From NCBI GenBank assembly GCA_028289245.1, contig JAQGGT010000004.1, forward strand, positions 186,001 to 250,000: a stretch of 64,000 nucleotides of DNA. The letters run 5' to 3'. The first letter of the stretch is position 1; each line of letters opens with the position of its first letter. This stretch comes from Candidatus Saccharimonadota bacterium. GTDB lineage: Bacteria; Patescibacteriota; Saccharimonadia; Saccharimonadales; UBA4665. Below the pieces are notes generated by a model. That model searched no databases. It saw only the letters and a program-made list of their open reading frames with translations, and was not told where the DNA came from. This document shows, piece by piece, positions 54,115 to 63,890 of the stretch. Made by a program: the position numbers and the translations under genes.

Positions 54115-55520
54115 ACGAGCAGCCCCTCGACTTCTTTAGCAAAACCGAGCAGCTGACGGTCGTGGCGTTGGGCTGCCATAATTTGGAGCCCGACCGGCAT
54201 ATCGTGCGCAGTACCGGCGGGGATACTAATTGACGGCACGCCTACCAAGTTAGCTGCCACTGTCAGGATGTCGGTGAGATACATCTTGAGCGGGTCATCG
54301 ATGTTCTCGCCGATCTTAAAGGCAATATCCGGGGCCGTCGGCCCGAGCAAGAAGTCCACTGACTGCAATGCTTCGTTGAACTCGTTGATCAGCTTAGTGC
54401 GAACAGTTTGGGCTTTTTTGTAATACGCGTCATAGTAACCGCTGCTCAAAACATAGGTGCCGATCATGATGCGACGCTTGGCCTCTTTGCCAAAACCGGT
54501 CGAGCGCGACTTCTTATAGCTTTCTTCGAGGCTGGTGGCATCAGCATAAGAATGACCGAAACGCTGGCCATCATATCTGCTGAGATTGCTGCTTACTTCT
54601 GCCGGACAGATGATGTAGTAGACCGCCAAGGCCGACGGCAAACTCGGCAAACTGACCTCAACAACTGCAGCACCAGCAGCTTTTATTGTAGCGATGGCCG
54701 CTTCGATCTGGGCTTTAACCTCAGGCGCTACGCCTTCAGCCATATACTCCTTAATAACACCGACTTTTTTACCGGCCAACGACTTCTCCAGCTCGGCATA
54801 GCCAGCCGGGTCGGCGTCGATAGTCGTGCCGTCCAGGTCATCGCGGCCGCTCATAACGTCTAGTACCAGTGCGGCGTCAGCGACAGTTTTGGTGATTGGC
54901 CCAATCACGTCCGTGCTGCTCGCCATTGCCACTACGCCCGAGCGACTGACGAGGCCGTACGTCGGCTTATAGCCGACGGCGCCACAGTAGCTAGCCGGCA
55001 AACGGATCGAGCCACCGGTGTCCGTGCCAAGCGCAAACGGCGCCATATCGAGCATAACGGCTGCCGCCGAACCGCCGGAACTGCCGCCCGGCACGCGGCT
55101 GGTGTCGTAGGGGTTCTTGGTAGTCATAAAATCGCTATTTTCGGTACTAGAACCATGGGCAAAGGCATCTAAATTGGCCTTGGCGACGCAAATGGCACCC
55201 TCCGCCTCGAGCCGCTCAATAGCCGTGGCCTGGTAGGGAGCCTCGAAACCACGCAAAATATTACTAGCAGCCGTGGTATCGGCACCAAAAACTAAGAAGT
55301 TATCTTTGGCAATAAATGGTACACCAGCCAGGCGACCGGTCGGCTGGGCATCGATAGCCATGGCTCGCTCGCGGGCTCGAGCCTCCAGCGTGACGATAAT
55401 GGCGTTATAATCTTGTTTTTCGCTAATAGTAGCCAAGGCCTGCTCGACTAAATCCACCGCTTTTAGCTCGCCGGTCTGCACCAGGCGGGCAATCTCTGAA
55501 ATCGGCAACCAAGCCGACAT
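54111..55520 (-). CDS. gatA: Aspartyl/glutamyl-tRNA amidotransferase subunit A
   Basis: GatA releases ammonia from glutamine for GatB. The 469-residue product has the amidase signature with catalytic Lys (GVPFIAKDNF) and the Ser pair in PGGSSGGSAAAV, plus GTDTGGSIRLPASYCG. The length is normal. Its ATG overlaps the gatC stop by one base and its stop overlaps the next gene by four bases. The window has no other glutamine- or asparagine-tRNA supply gene, so this indirect route is probably needed for Gln- or Asn-tRNA. Confidence 0.97.
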   Translation of the reverse strand: MSAWLPISEIARLVQTGELKAVDLVEQALATISEKQDYNAIIVTLEARARERAMAIDAQPTGRLAGVPFIAKDNFLVFGADTTAASNILRGFEAPYQATAIERLEAEGAICVAKANLDAFAHGSSTENSDFMTTKNPYDTSRVPGGSSGGSAAAVMLDMAPFALGTDTGGSIRLPASYCGAVGYKPTYGLVSRSGVVAMASSTDVIGPITKTVADAALVLDVMSGRDDLDGTTIDADPAGYAELEKSLAGKKVGVIKEYMAEGVAPEVKAQIEAAIATIKAAGAAVVEVSLPSLPSALAVYYIICPAEVSSNLSRYDGQRFGHSYADATSLEESYKKSRSTGFGKEAKRRIMIGTYVLSSGYYDAYYKKAQTVRTKLINEFNEALQSVDFLLGPTAPDIAFKIGENIDDPLKMYLTDILTVAANLVGVPSISIPAGTAHDMPVGLQIMAAQRHDRQLLGFAKEVEGLLV

Positions 55521-55813
55521 CAGCCGATCATCCGTTTAACTTTAATTTGACCTTCATACTGGTCGGGGAGGTTTTTACGCAGATCATCGATGGCATAGCC
55601 GTAATCTTTAATAACGTCATCACGGGTGATATTAGTGAGGCCGGTCACTTGATTGGTTGGTTTTAGGTCACCAACATCGACAGCCTGCAGCATCTCAACG
55701 TACTGCAGTATCTCGCTGAGTTCGCTGGAGTACTCGGCTATCTCGTCCTCGGTGAGTTCAAGGCGGGCAAGTTGAGCCAATTTTAAGATATCTTCGCGGG
55801 TTAGGTTGCTCAT
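55520..55813 (-). CDS. gatC: Aspartyl/glutamyl-tRNA amidotransferase subunit C
   Basis: The 97-residue product matches the small subunit GatC that stabilises the GatAB complex: N-terminal LTREDILKLAQLARLELTED and the VDVGDLKPTNQV segment, which wraps around GatA. The ATG lies 11 nt after a -10-like TACAAT with no Shine-Dalgarno sequence. It heads the gatC-gatA-orf-gatB operon. Confidence 0.96.
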   Translation of the reverse strand: MSNLTREDILKLAQLARLELTEDEIAEYSSELSEILQYVEMLQAVDVGDLKPTNQVTGLTNITRDDVIKDYGYAIDDLRKNLPDQYEGQIKVKRMIG

Positions 55814-55970
55814 TGCTGTCTACGATTGTACCAAATTGAGAGGGGTCTGTCTCGTGTAATACGACTGCGAACTGCATTTGCAATCGGCAGTGGTCTTGCT
55901 TTTTTAGGAGAATATGTCTTTACTTTTTTTACTTTTAGTGGTATAATGTGCGCTAGTTAAGCATTTTGTA

Positions 55971-56798
55971 ATGAATAACCCCTTACCAGCAGTCGAAGTA
56001 GGCCCTCAGCCGTTGACTGAAGCGGCCCAAGAGCGGACCGCCGTTGCCGATGATGGCATGCACCTCCGTTACACCGTGGAAGGTGGGGCGGACGGCGATA
56101 CGGCAACACTAATTGCCCAGGGTTTTTACGGTATACAAAGCGCCTATGCCGGCTTCCGCAGTGCCCTCGCAACCCCCGAAACCGCTGCGGTGACCGTCCG
56201 CGAACAAAGAACTCATAGCCTGGCCGACGCTTTATTTCACGTCGCCGAGGATTTATCGGAACGTGATGGCATCACTAATTTTCGAATCGTCGGCCACTCG
56301 CTGGGCGGTCCTGCCGCCGCCAAAGCCGGTGAACTCATTATTGGCCGCCGTCCCGATCTAAACATCGAATCTCTAACCATTATGGCCTCAGCCTGTATTA
56401 CCAGCGCTTACAATATCAAGGCTTTAACCCGGCTCAGTACCGAGTTACTGGTCAGCCAGCTCACGGCGAACCAACGGCTCAGCCCGACAGCCCTGCGAGA
56501 AATAGTCAGCTACACCCTGCGACCGCAAATCGCCGTCGAACTTTTCAGCGTCGGCCACTGCAATCTGCTGCAAATGCTCGATCGGCTGCGGCGCGGCCAC
56601 GATGTGCCGACAGCGGCTATATCGTTTGTTGCTGACGGGCTCTTCCCACCTAAGGAAGCCGCTCGCAAAATTGGACGCGCCGTTAATCTTTTTACCGTTA
56701 TGAAGACACCACGGCAAGCTGGGCACTTGGCCCCCAATGTCTTCCCCGTCGAGACTGCCCACACCTACGAAGAGACGCGACTGGCACTAGCTGCCTAA
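55971..56798 (+). CDS. Alpha/beta hydrolase
   Basis: The 275-residue product has the nucleophile elbow GHSLGG (about 107-112) in FRIVGHSLGGPAAAKAGEL, a preceding strand/loop YTVEGGADGDTATLIAQGF, and an acid and His late in the chain (FVADGLFPP and TPRQAGHLAPN). The substrate is unknown. No signal peptide is visible, so it probably acts in the cytoplasm. A TATAAT at 55941-55946 lies about 25 nt before the ATG with a TTTACT -35-like box. Confidence 0.82.
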   Translation: MNNPLPAVEVGPQPLTEAAQERTAVADDGMHLRYTVEGGADGDTATLIAQGFYGIQSAYAGFRSALATPETAAVTVREQRTHSLADALFHVAEDLSERDGITNFRIVGHSLGGPAAAKAGELIIGRRPDLNIESLTIMASACITSAYNIKALTRLSTELLVSQLTANQRLSPTALREIVSYTLRPQIAVELFSVGHCNLLQMLDRLRRGHDVPTAAISFVADGLFPPKEAARKIGRAVNLFTVMKTPRQAGHLAPNVFPVETAHTYEETRLALAA

Positions 56799-56846
56799 CC
56801 TGCTGTGGCACACTATACGTATATGGGTCCGACGCCGGCCACTCTG

Positions 56847-57827
56847 CTAGCTGGTCGCCTGAACGGCGACTAGGTACTTCGGTTGGCTGGCGTTCTTGGC
56901 AACTGGTTGATCTTTGATACAGATGTCGATGTCGCCGTTGGCGGCTACCGACGCGAGGGCCTGCTCGTTGGGTGCATTGGTGACCAAGCGAACTGACTGG
57001 CCGAGGCCTACTGTCCCAATCTGGGTACATGGGCCAGCCGATACAGAACGCTCGCGCGGCGTGGGGGCCAGCGTATCCTTAAGCTTTGGCACATAGCCAT
57101 CAAAGAAATCCGGCTGCGAGACGATGAAAGCAGCGGCTCCATGCGCGATAGCCGCAGTGTCTAATGATGGATGGCTAGCATCATAGGCGGCAATTTTCTG
57201 TTGCTCCCGCGCTAGCGCCGCTTGCTGATGGTCGTGATGGCGGTCGATCCCGAAAAATGTCAGCCCGGTTGCCGCACCACCAATCGCGAGGAGGCTCGTG
57301 AGTACCCCATAGGTTACGTGACGGTCGTGTTTAATTCTTTCTTTTTCAGACTGAGCCCGTTTAAGCGTATCAGCTCGTTTGCTAGCGACCTCTCTGAGAC
57401 CCTGCATAATATCGGTAATTTGATCGTCATTGAGACTGGTTCCATCGGGAAGTAACAAGCCATCGCTAAAGGCATCAAACTGTAGTTGAGGGTTGATATA
57501 GTTTCCATTGACGATCAGGTAAAGCGGAGCACCCTTTTGGTATTTGAGCTTGCCTTTTTTATCTACTCGGCAGGCCACGTGAAAGTTATTCCCTGCGAGG
57601 CCGTCGGAAGAGAGTTTACTATTATCTCCGCGAGCATCACGGGCAGGATAAAATCCTGGAGTGACCAAGAATTTGTTATCATTATCAATCTCAAGGAGCA
57701 CCGGCACCTCAGCATTCTCGCCGGTAAACAGGTCGCGTGCCTGGGCAAGCAGTTCTGCGCCGCGTTGCTCGGGGCTGTTAATAACATCTTGGAGGCGGCG
57801 CTCCGAAGGATCTCCTGGTTGATTCAT
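56847..57827 (-). CDS. Membrane protein, tandem paralog A
   Basis: The 326-residue product has a 165-residue N-terminal part, one membrane helix (about 172-192) preceded by many Lys/Arg, and a C-terminal part of about 130 residues. By the positive-inside rule the N-terminal part is cytoplasmic and the C-terminal part outside. It aligns over most of its length with the next gene (57876-58874): shared blocks include LVTPGFYPARD, PLYLIVNGNY and a C-terminal Cys pair (GPCTQIGTVG ... DICIKD). No known family is recognised. The promoter places the transcription start at the ATG. Confidence 0.82.
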   Translation of the reverse strand: MNQPGDPSERRLQDVINSPEQRGAELLAQARDLFTGENAEVPVLLEIDNDNKFLVTPGFYPARDARGDNSKLSSDGLAGNNFHVACRVDKKGKLKYQKGAPLYLIVNGNYINPQLQFDAFSDGLLLPDGTSLNDDQITDIMQGLREVASKRADTLKRAQSEKERIKHDRHVTYGVLTSLLAIGGAATGLTFFGIDRHHDHQQAALAREQQKIAAYDASHPSLDTAAIAHGAAAFIVSQPDFFDGYVPKLKDTLAPTPRERSVSAGPCTQIGTVGLGQSVRLVTNAPNEQALASVAANGDIDICIKDQPVAKNASQPKYLVAVQATS

Positions 57828-57833
57828 CGATTC

Positions 57834-57862
57834 ACAATATCCTGTTGTTGTAGGTCTGTCAA
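57834..57862 (-). promoter_or_regulatory. Promoter of paralog A, leaderless
   Basis: On the minus strand TTGACA (57857-57862) is followed after 17 bp by TATTGT (57834-57839) and, after exactly six bases, by the ATG at 57827. The predicted transcription start is the A of the ATG. Confidence 0.82.
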
Positions 57863-57875
57863 TTTTAACTTAGGC

Positions 57876-58874
57876 TTAGTCGGCTAGCTCAACCGCCACT
57901 TGGTAGCTCGGTTGTATCTTGTCGCCGTGATCGTTGTGAATCGGTGGCTGACCGAAGACGCACACCTCGACAGTGCCGGTACCGGAAACCGATGCTAGCA
58001 TCTGCTGATACGGCGCGTCGGTCGTTAGCAAGACTGACTTGCCAGCAGCAACGTTACCAACGTTAGTACACGTCCCGCCATCAACCGAGAGCTTACGGGG
58101 GGACGCCACAATACCCTTGTCTGGTTTGGCATGTAGCGGGGGAATGTAATTGCTAAAGAAGAGCGGCTGCGTGGGGACGAACTGTGGGGTGGCCACAGAA
58201 ACCTCCGGCACATCTGCAATGACATGCCCTGCGGCATCATAGGCTTGCCTCCGCTGCGCCTCACGCGCCTGCGACTGGTGCTGGTGGACGTGATGATTGT
58301 GGACGAGGGCCGTGATGCCGGTAACGACACCGCCCAAGGCCAGCACGCCAGTTCCCACGTAACCGGCAACTCTGAGCCGCCACATATTTTCGGCATGTCT
58401 CGTCTGACGTTTCTGGCGTTCTTGATTGATAACGGTGGTGATTTTGCTGTTAATTCCAGCCATAATCACATCAACAGAGTTGTCATCGACGGATTCGTAG
58501 CCATTGCCACGTTCCAAGCCATTGGCCGTCATACTAAAGCTAAGCTGCGGGTTATGGTATTTCCCGTCGACGATGAGATAGAGCGGATTACCCTTGCGTG
58601 ACCTGCCTGCGCGAGTCGAATCAATTTGGCAGGCAACGCTATAGCTTCGTGACGCTATGGCCCTATCGATATTATGGCTGTACAGGTCGCGATGCGGCGA
58701 AAAACTGGGCGTCACTAACATAGTGGTGTCGTCGTCAACTTTTACAGTGGTCAAGGCGGCATCATTATCGTGAGAAAACATTTGTTGGGCAAGGTAGTGT
58801 AGTTCGGCACCGCGGTCGGATGGCGCAGCGAGGACTTCAAGGAGAGGGGTAATGGGGAGATTTTGTTCTGGCAT
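57876..58874 (-). CDS. Membrane protein, tandem paralog B
   Basis: The 332-residue product has the same layout as its neighbour: a cytoplasmic N-terminal part, a membrane helix at about 166-188 preceded by basic residues, then a His/Gln-rich segment and an external C-terminal part. Matching blocks are GAELHYLAQQMF, LVTPSFSPHRD, PLYLIVDGKY and a C-terminal Cys pair (GGTCTNVGNVAAGKSV ... EVCVFG). The two conserved Cys suggest a disulfide outside the cell. It has its own promoter with the same layout as paralog A, so the two copies are separately transcribed. Function is unknown. Confidence 0.82.
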   Translation of the reverse strand: MPEQNLPITPLLEVLAAPSDRGAELHYLAQQMFSHDNDAALTTVKVDDDTTMLVTPSFSPHRDLYSHNIDRAIASRSYSVACQIDSTRAGRSRKGNPLYLIVDGKYHNPQLSFSMTANGLERGNGYESVDDNSVDVIMAGINSKITTVINQERQKRQTRHAENMWRLRVAGYVGTGVLALGGVVTGITALVHNHHVHQHQSQAREAQRRQAYDAAGHVIADVPEVSVATPQFVPTQPLFFSNYIPPLHAKPDKGIVASPRKLSVDGGTCTNVGNVAAGKSVLLTTDAPYQQMLASVSGTGTVEVCVFGQPPIHNDHGDKIQPSYQVAVELAD

Positions 58875-58880
58875 TAGATT

Positions 58881-58909
58881 ACAATATATCTTTTTTGTAA
58901 TATCGTCAA
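58881..58909 (-). promoter_or_regulatory. Promoter of paralog B, leaderless
   Basis: On the minus strand TTGACG (58904-58909) is followed after 17 bp by TATTGT (58881-58886) and, after exactly six bases, by the ATG at 58874. The -35 box touches the uvrB stop codon. Confidence 0.82.
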
Positions 58910-60877
58910 TTAGGTTTGTTTGGCTTTGATTTGATCGATTAAGTCGCGCAGCTCAGCAGCGTTCTCAAACTGTAAGTTGGCGGCCGCCAGTTCCATTTGA
59001 CCGGTCAGTTCTTTGATTAACGAACCGTATTCATCCTTAGGGATCTTCTTAAGATCGAGCTTGGCGCGTTTGGCGTCCTCCGGCATGTCAGGGCGCATGC
59101 CCTCTTCGACCGCCCGGCTAATGCCAGTGGGGGTAATGCCGTGCTCGACGTTATAGGCTTCCTGAATGCCGCGGCGACGGGTCGTTTCGTCGATAGTAGC
59201 CTGCATGCTGCGGGTGACGGTATTGGCGTACATAATTACTCGGCCCTCGACGTGGCGAGCCGCCCGCCCAACCGTTTGTACGAGTGCCTGTTCGGAGCGC
59301 AAAAAGCCCTCTTTATCGGCATCGAGGATAGCCACCAACGATACTTCGGGCAGGTCGAGGCCCTCCCGGAGCAGGTTAATGCCAATCAGCACATCATAGA
59401 CGCCAAGGCGAAGGTCGCGCAGGATGTCAGTGCGATCGAGAGTATCGACATCGGAATGGAGATAGGCCACTTTCATGTTGAGCTCTTGCAGGTATTCGGT
59501 TAAATCCTCACTCATGCGCTTAGTGAGCGTGGTTACCAGCACGCGTTGGTGCTTGGCGATAGTGTCGCGGATCTCGGCAATCAGATCGTCAACCTGGCCG
59601 TCGACCGGTCGGACCTCAATCGGCGGATCGAGCAAACCGGTCGGGCGGATAACCTGTTCGGCCGGAGCCGGCGAGCGGCTCAGCTCGTACTCGGCTGGCG
59701 TTGCCGAGACGTAGACTGCTTGGTTAACGTGGCGCTCAAACTCGGTAAAGGTCAGCGGCCGGTTATCGAGTGCACTCGGCAGCCGGAAGCCATGCTCCAC
59801 CAGGGTCTCCTTGCGGGCTCGGTCGCCATTATACATACCGCGAATTTGCGGCATTGTCATGTGTGACTCATCGACCAGTAACAGGTAATCATCTGGGAAA
59901 TAGTCCATGAGTGTCGCCGGCTGCTCGCCAGCCTCACGATTAGTAAGGTAGCGGCTATAGTTCTCAATACCTTTTACAAAGCCGGTTTCCTCAAGCATCT
60001 CGAGATCGTAGCTAGTACGCTGCTCGATGCGCTGCGCCTCGATCAACTGGCCGTTCATTTTGAACTGGGCGATCCGCTCTTGCAGTTCTTCACGAATCAG
60101 TGAAATGGCGTTTTTGAGCTTATCGAATGGCGTTACGTAGTGCGAGCTTGGGAAAATTCGCAGTTTATTGAGGGTGGCCAAGATCTCGCCGGTGAGCGGG
60201 TCGATTTTGGTGATGCGTTCGATTTCGTCACCAAAGAAGTCCAGCCGATAAGCCACTTCCTCACCGGACGGAAAAATGTCCACCACATCGCCGCGGACCC
60301 GGAAAGTACCCCGATGAAAGTCGATATCATTGCGTTGGTACTGCATGTCCGTCATGTGGCGTAGTAGCTTGTCGCGCTTGCGGGTCTCGCCCTGCTCGAT
60401 CTCCAGTGACATACCGCCGTAGTCTTCCTTGGAACCAATGCCGTAGATACACGAAACACTGGCCACGATGATCACATCGCGGCGACTAAGCAGCGCATCG
60501 GTGGCGGCGTGGCGCAAGCGGTCGATCTCTTCGTTGATCTGGCTATCTTTTTCAATAAAGGTATCTGAACGGGCGATATAGGCTTCCGGCTGATAGTAGT
60601 CGAAGTAGCTGACGAAGTAGTGCACGGCATTATCCGGAAAGAAATTTTTGAACTCGCCATACAGCTGCGCCGCCAAGGTCTTGTTGTGACTTAGCACCAG
60701 CGTGGGCTTTTGGGTGTTCTGGATCAGATTGGCCATGGTAAACGTCTTACCGGAACCAGTAACACCGAGTAAGGTTTGCTCTTTTAGGCCACTCTTCAAG
60801 CCTTCGGTTAGCTGCTTGATGGCAGCCGGCTGATCGCCGGTGGGCTCAAATTTAGCTTTGATCTCGAGTTTTGGCAT
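58910..60877 (-). CDS. uvrB: Excinuclease ABC subunit B
   Basis: UvrB verifies damage and opens DNA in nucleotide excision repair. The 655-residue product has Walker [14 protein letters not shown] (about 37-49), the beta-hairpin region [18 protein letters not shown], the helicase motifs including [23 protein letters not shown] and the C-terminal UVR motif ([23 protein letters not shown] is the region, about 620-645). A -10 box TACAAT (60884-60889) ends exactly six bases before the ATG and no Shine-Dalgarno sequence is visible. Confidence 0.97.
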   Translation of the reverse strand: MPKLEIKAKFEPTGDQPAAIKQLTEGLKSGLKEQTLLGVTGSGKTFTMANLIQNTQKPTLVLSHNKTLAAQLYGEFKNFFPDNAVHYFVSYFDYYQPEAYIARSDTFIEKDSQINEEIDRLRHAATDALLSRRDVIIVASVSCIYGIGSKEDYGGMSLEIEQGETRKRDKLLRHMTDMQYQRNDIDFHRGTFRVRGDVVDIFPSGEEVAYRLDFFGDEIERITKIDPLTGEILATLNKLRIFPSSHYVTPFDKLKNAISLIREELQERIAQFKMNGQLIEAQRIEQRTSYDLEMLEETGFVKGIENYSRYLTNREAGEQPATLMDYFPDDYLLLVDESHMTMPQIRGMYNGDRARKETLVEHGFRLPSALDNRPLTFTEFERHVNQAVYVSATPAEYELSRSPAPAEQVIRPTGLLDPPIEVRPVDGQVDDLIAEIRDTIAKHQRVLVTTLTKRMSEDLTEYLQELNMKVAYLHSDVDTLDRTDILRDLRLGVYDVLIGINLLREGLDLPEVSLVAILDADKEGFLRSEQALVQTVGRAARHVEGRVIMYANTVTRSMQATIDETTRRRGIQEAYNVEHGITPTGISRAVEEGMRPDMPEDAKRAKLDLKKIPKDEYGSLIKELTGQMELAAANLQFENAAELRDLIDQIKAKQT

Positions 60878-60921
60878 TCAACTATTGTAGCAAGTTCAGC
60901 AGCTGCGCAAAGTAATCTAGC

Positions 60922-61488
60922 TTACTGGTACAGATGTTTGTACTTGGCATGCTCGATGTCGAGGTGGTCGGTGAGCTCTTTAATAAGGGCGTCGGGATTA
61001 TCGTTAAAGGTCACCATGGCGCCGGTCCGCAACGGGTGAGCCAAGCTCATCAGGGTCTGAATCTGCTCACTAATGCCGCCGGCGCCTTGCAGAAAGCCGA
61101 TCGGCGTGTCAGTTTCCATGGCGATGGTAAACTCGTGCAGCGTGCCGAGCCGGCCCCCAATCGATACCACGGCATCGCTGGAGGTGATCAACAGCGTGTC
61201 GCGGCCGACGTAGTGTAGACCGGTGTAGAGAATGCTGTCGTAAGCCTTGACCGGTAGGCGGTATTTCATGACATGCTCCACCTTGCTCGAGGCAGGGCTA
61301 ATACCGATACTCATCGTGCCACCGGCTTTTTTGTAGGCCTCCGCCGCATAGTTTGGCAAGCCGATGGTAGCACCGGTCAGCAAACTGTGTCCGGCTTTGG
61401 CAATCGCTACTCCAAGGGCTTCAGCAAGCTGTTTGCCCTCTTCGACGCTATCGCCGCGTGCGGCTCCGGATACACAAATCTGATACAT
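60922..61488 (-). CDS. LOG-like Rossmann-fold protein
   Basis: The 188-residue product has the features of the LOG/SLOG superfamily: an N-terminal strand and loop ICVSGAARGD, a TGATIGLPNYAAEAY motif, and the signature GGRLGTLHEF (about 112-121), matching the family's GGxGTxxE. Members release free cytokinins or cleave nucleotide-linked substrates in bacteria, but this fold also includes nucleotide sensors. AAGGAAG lies just before the ATG. No partner is evident. Confidence 0.85.
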   Translation of the reverse strand: MYQICVSGAARGDSVEEGKQLAEALGVAIAKAGHSLLTGATIGLPNYAAEAYKKAGGTMSIGISPASSKVEHVMKYRLPVKAYDSILYTGLHYVGRDTLLITSSDAVVSIGGRLGTLHEFTIAMETDTPIGFLQGAGGISEQIQTLMSLAHPLRTGAMVTFNDNPDALIKELTDHLDIEHAKYKHLYQ

Positions 61489-61500
61489 AAACTTCCTTCC

Positions 61501-62748
61501 TTAATTGGCCGCTACTGGTGAAAATGCGAGCTGGGGATGCAGTTCGGCGAGCACCGTCGCTTCGACGGTGTCATCATGCAGATATCGCAGCATCAGCTCG
61601 TGCCATAATGATGTTTTGAAATACTGATTGATGCGCTGCTCAAATGGCAGTTGATTACAGAGGTTGAGCGCGGCGTCGACTAGGTTCAGTGATACCGCCT
61701 GCCGGCCGTGGGCCAGCGCTAAATGCGGCGTGCCCTGCCAAAAATGCATGGTCGGCTCAATTAAGCTCAGCGAATGCTCGACATTGTGCCACGACAAATC
61801 GCTCAGGCTGATATGCGGTTCGAACAGATCGTCGCGGAAGGCCTGCTGCATGCGGGCATAATAGCGCTGGATGAGCTGCCACGGCACCGAGCGATCGAGC
61901 AAGTGCGTCTGTAGCTTTGGCTCTTCGGTAGCGATAGTCTGGACGATAGCACCGAAGTCTGGCCGGACTTGGCATAACTTGAGGAAGGTACTACTGGCCT
62001 TTATCTCGTTGAGTCCGTGGAGTGCCAGGACCAGGCTAGCGGTCACGGCGCCGGCCGGCGCCGCTTGTGGTAGCGGCAAGAGTACCACCGCACCCAGTTC
62101 GGGTAATGACAATATATTATGGTGCCGCTCGGCGACACTACTATGGCCCAGCTTCTGCCAGCGCTTAGAAGCCGGATAGCTGATCGACAGCGTGCGCATC
62201 TCGAAGTCGGTCGGGCTGAGCTTTTTATAGCGCTCGGTCAGACTTTTGTACCAGCTTGGCGCTTCGCAGAGCTGGGCGGCCGCCATGATACTGGCCATTG
62301 GTTCATGCTTCAGCATCGAATCGAGCGAGCGGTAGCCAAGCTGTTTCATGGCCTTCTTGGGGGGCTGCTTTTTGATGAGGGCCTTTAAGCTGGCCGGCTT
62401 GAGTGCGTAGCACTGCGTATCTATCGGCAGGTGCTGAAGGGCGTGCACCATACCGGCAACGACATCGGCCTCGAGTGATATATGGGTGGCGGCAATCGTC
62501 CGTAAGCGCTTAACCAGGCGGGCGTCATCAGCCCGTACCCTTTCTTGGAGGGCATGATATAACTCCTCGGGAGTGGTATCGTGCGGGTCAAGCCCCATGA
62601 GCGGCAATTTGCCTCGAACTAGCCGTTGCACCTCGGTGCTGAGCCGAATATCTTGACTGGGATTGCCATGGGCCTGTTCCAAGCGCTTGAGTGCCGACCG
62701 AAAGAACGGTTCCGGGGCTTGCAGCGATTCTGAGAGGAAGCGGGTCAT
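61501..62748 (-). CDS. Unknown mainly helical protein
   Basis: The 415-residue product is Leu/Ala-rich, mainly helical, with no signal peptide. It has several His-rich positions (GHSSVAERHHNILSLP at about 200-215, SLSDLSWHNVEHSLSLIEP near 320-338) and a Lys/Pro stretch KKQPPKKAMKQLGY in the middle. No catalytic signature or family is recognised. A weak AAGG precedes the ATG. It is followed after 12 bp by the LOG-like gene, so the two could be cotranscribed. Confidence 0.68.
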   Translation of the reverse strand: MTRFLSESLQAPEPFFRSALKRLEQAHGNPSQDIRLSTEVQRLVRGKLPLMGLDPHDTTPEELYHALQERVRADDARLVKRLRTIAATHISLEADVVAGMVHALQHLPIDTQCYALKPASLKALIKKQPPKKAMKQLGYRSLDSMLKHEPMASIMAAAQLCEAPSWYKSLTERYKKLSPTDFEMRTLSISYPASKRWQKLGHSSVAERHHNILSLPELGAVVLLPLPQAAPAGAVTASLVLALHGLNEIKASSTFLKLCQVRPDFGAIVQTIATEEPKLQTHLLDRSVPWQLIQRYYARMQQAFRDDLFEPHISLSDLSWHNVEHSLSLIEPTMHFWQGTPHLALAHGRQAVSLNLVDAALNLCNQLPFEQRINQYFKTSLWHELMLRYLHDDTVEATVLAELHPQLAFSPVAAN

Positions 62749-62820
62749 CCTTACACCTTGTTTTTGTTACATAGAGCTACTGCTTATAGAGTAGCATAAG
62801 CACTGGCGGTTTGGCCATGC

Positions 62821-63825
62821 CTACTGCATTGGCGTCGGGTGGTACCAATCCGGTGAATCGCGCAGTAATTCCTCAATTTTGCGCTCCGTGAGCAGACCGT
62901 TTTGCGCCCCCACATGCTGGACAACATTCATTGAGTTGATGGGTGCCCATTGCAGTGCACCCTCCAGAGTGTTGCCCTTGGCAAGCGCGGCCACGAACGT
63001 CGAGGCAAAAGCATCCCCGGCTCCTGTTCGTTCAATCGGGGGACCCGGATCGGGATAGAGCGGCATTTGCAGGCGCTGAGTGCCATCTGAGGCATAGGCG
63101 CCATTCGGGCCGTCAGTAATCACGACAGTCTTGGGGCCAAGCGCGTGCAGCTTATCAAGTAGGCCATGAAGGTCATGGTAATCGCCGCCGCTGACAAAAA
63201 CAGCTTCTTCGCGGTTGAGCACTAGAACTTCGGTGTGTTCGTAGATTTTTGCCAGGCGCTCGGTACCGGCTTGCATCTGAAACGTGCCAGGCTGAAAGGC
63301 TAACTTAACGTCAGAATGCTTCTCTAGCCACTTGGCGACTTGGTCGTGGTAAGGCATGGCGTGCTCCGAAATTGAACTGAAATACAGCCAGCGAGGAATT
63401 TCTGCAGGCGCAAATGACGGCCAGTGATAATCATACTCTTCGTGTTTGATGAGGATGGTCCGCTCTTCCTTGTACCACAAGACGTAGTGGTAATTGCTGT
63501 TTTTACCCGGGTTGATACGTACAAACCGGTGGTCGATATGCTCTTTCTCGAGTGCAGTGATCATGTCGCGACCGGCCTGATCGCCGCCAACATTCGTGAC
63601 AAAGGCCGTCTTAAGGCCTAGCCGAGAGAATGCGGTGGCGGCATTAGCGGCATTGCCGACGGCGTTAAGCACTTCCACGTGGTCAAAAGGAATTTTAGTG
63701 CCGAACTGCATGGCCAACCACTTACCATGCTCATTAGAGTAAGCGTGCGCTTGGTCATCGAATAACTTAATAAAAGCATCGGTTACGATATCACCGACAC
63801 TTACCACATCTAGTTTCTGCGCCAT
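62821..63825 (-). CDS. PfkB-family carbohydrate/nucleoside kinase
   Basis: The 334-residue product has both PfkB signatures: an N-terminal substrate-binding region VSVGDIVTDAF with a following GNAANAATAFSRLG (about 55-68), and the C-terminal GAGDAFASTF that holds the catalytic Asp (about 266-275). It phosphorylates a sugar or nucleoside; the substrate cannot be inferred. I chose the ATG at 63825, with AAAAGGG five bases upstream; a GTG at 63831 overlaps that signal. Confidence 0.92.
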   Translation of the reverse strand: MAQKLDVVSVGDIVTDAFIKLFDDQAHAYSNEHGKWLAMQFGTKIPFDHVEVLNAVGNAANAATAFSRLGLKTAFVTNVGGDQAGRDMITALEKEHIDHRFVRINPGKNSNYHYVLWYKEERTILIKHEEYDYHWPSFAPAEIPRWLYFSSISEHAMPYHDQVAKWLEKHSDVKLAFQPGTFQMQAGTERLAKIYEHTEVLVLNREEAVFVSGGDYHDLHGLLDKLHALGPKTVVITDGPNGAYASDGTQRLQMPLYPDPGPPIERTGAGDAFASTFVAALAKGNTLEGALQWAPINSMNVVQHVGAQNGLLTERKIEELLRDSPDWYHPTPMQ

Positions 63826-63890
63826 TACCACCCTTTTCTGTTATATATGCTTAGCTCTATTCTCCCAAAAGCGTAAGCAGATTGCAAGAT

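Noticed and set aside
63875-63886. 12-mer AAGCAGATTGCA also found within the 16-bp inverted repeats at 726-741 and 1212-1227
   Set aside because: Related 12-mers also occur inside genes (for example in tig near 10366), and only 12 bases match, so chance is a sufficient explanation.
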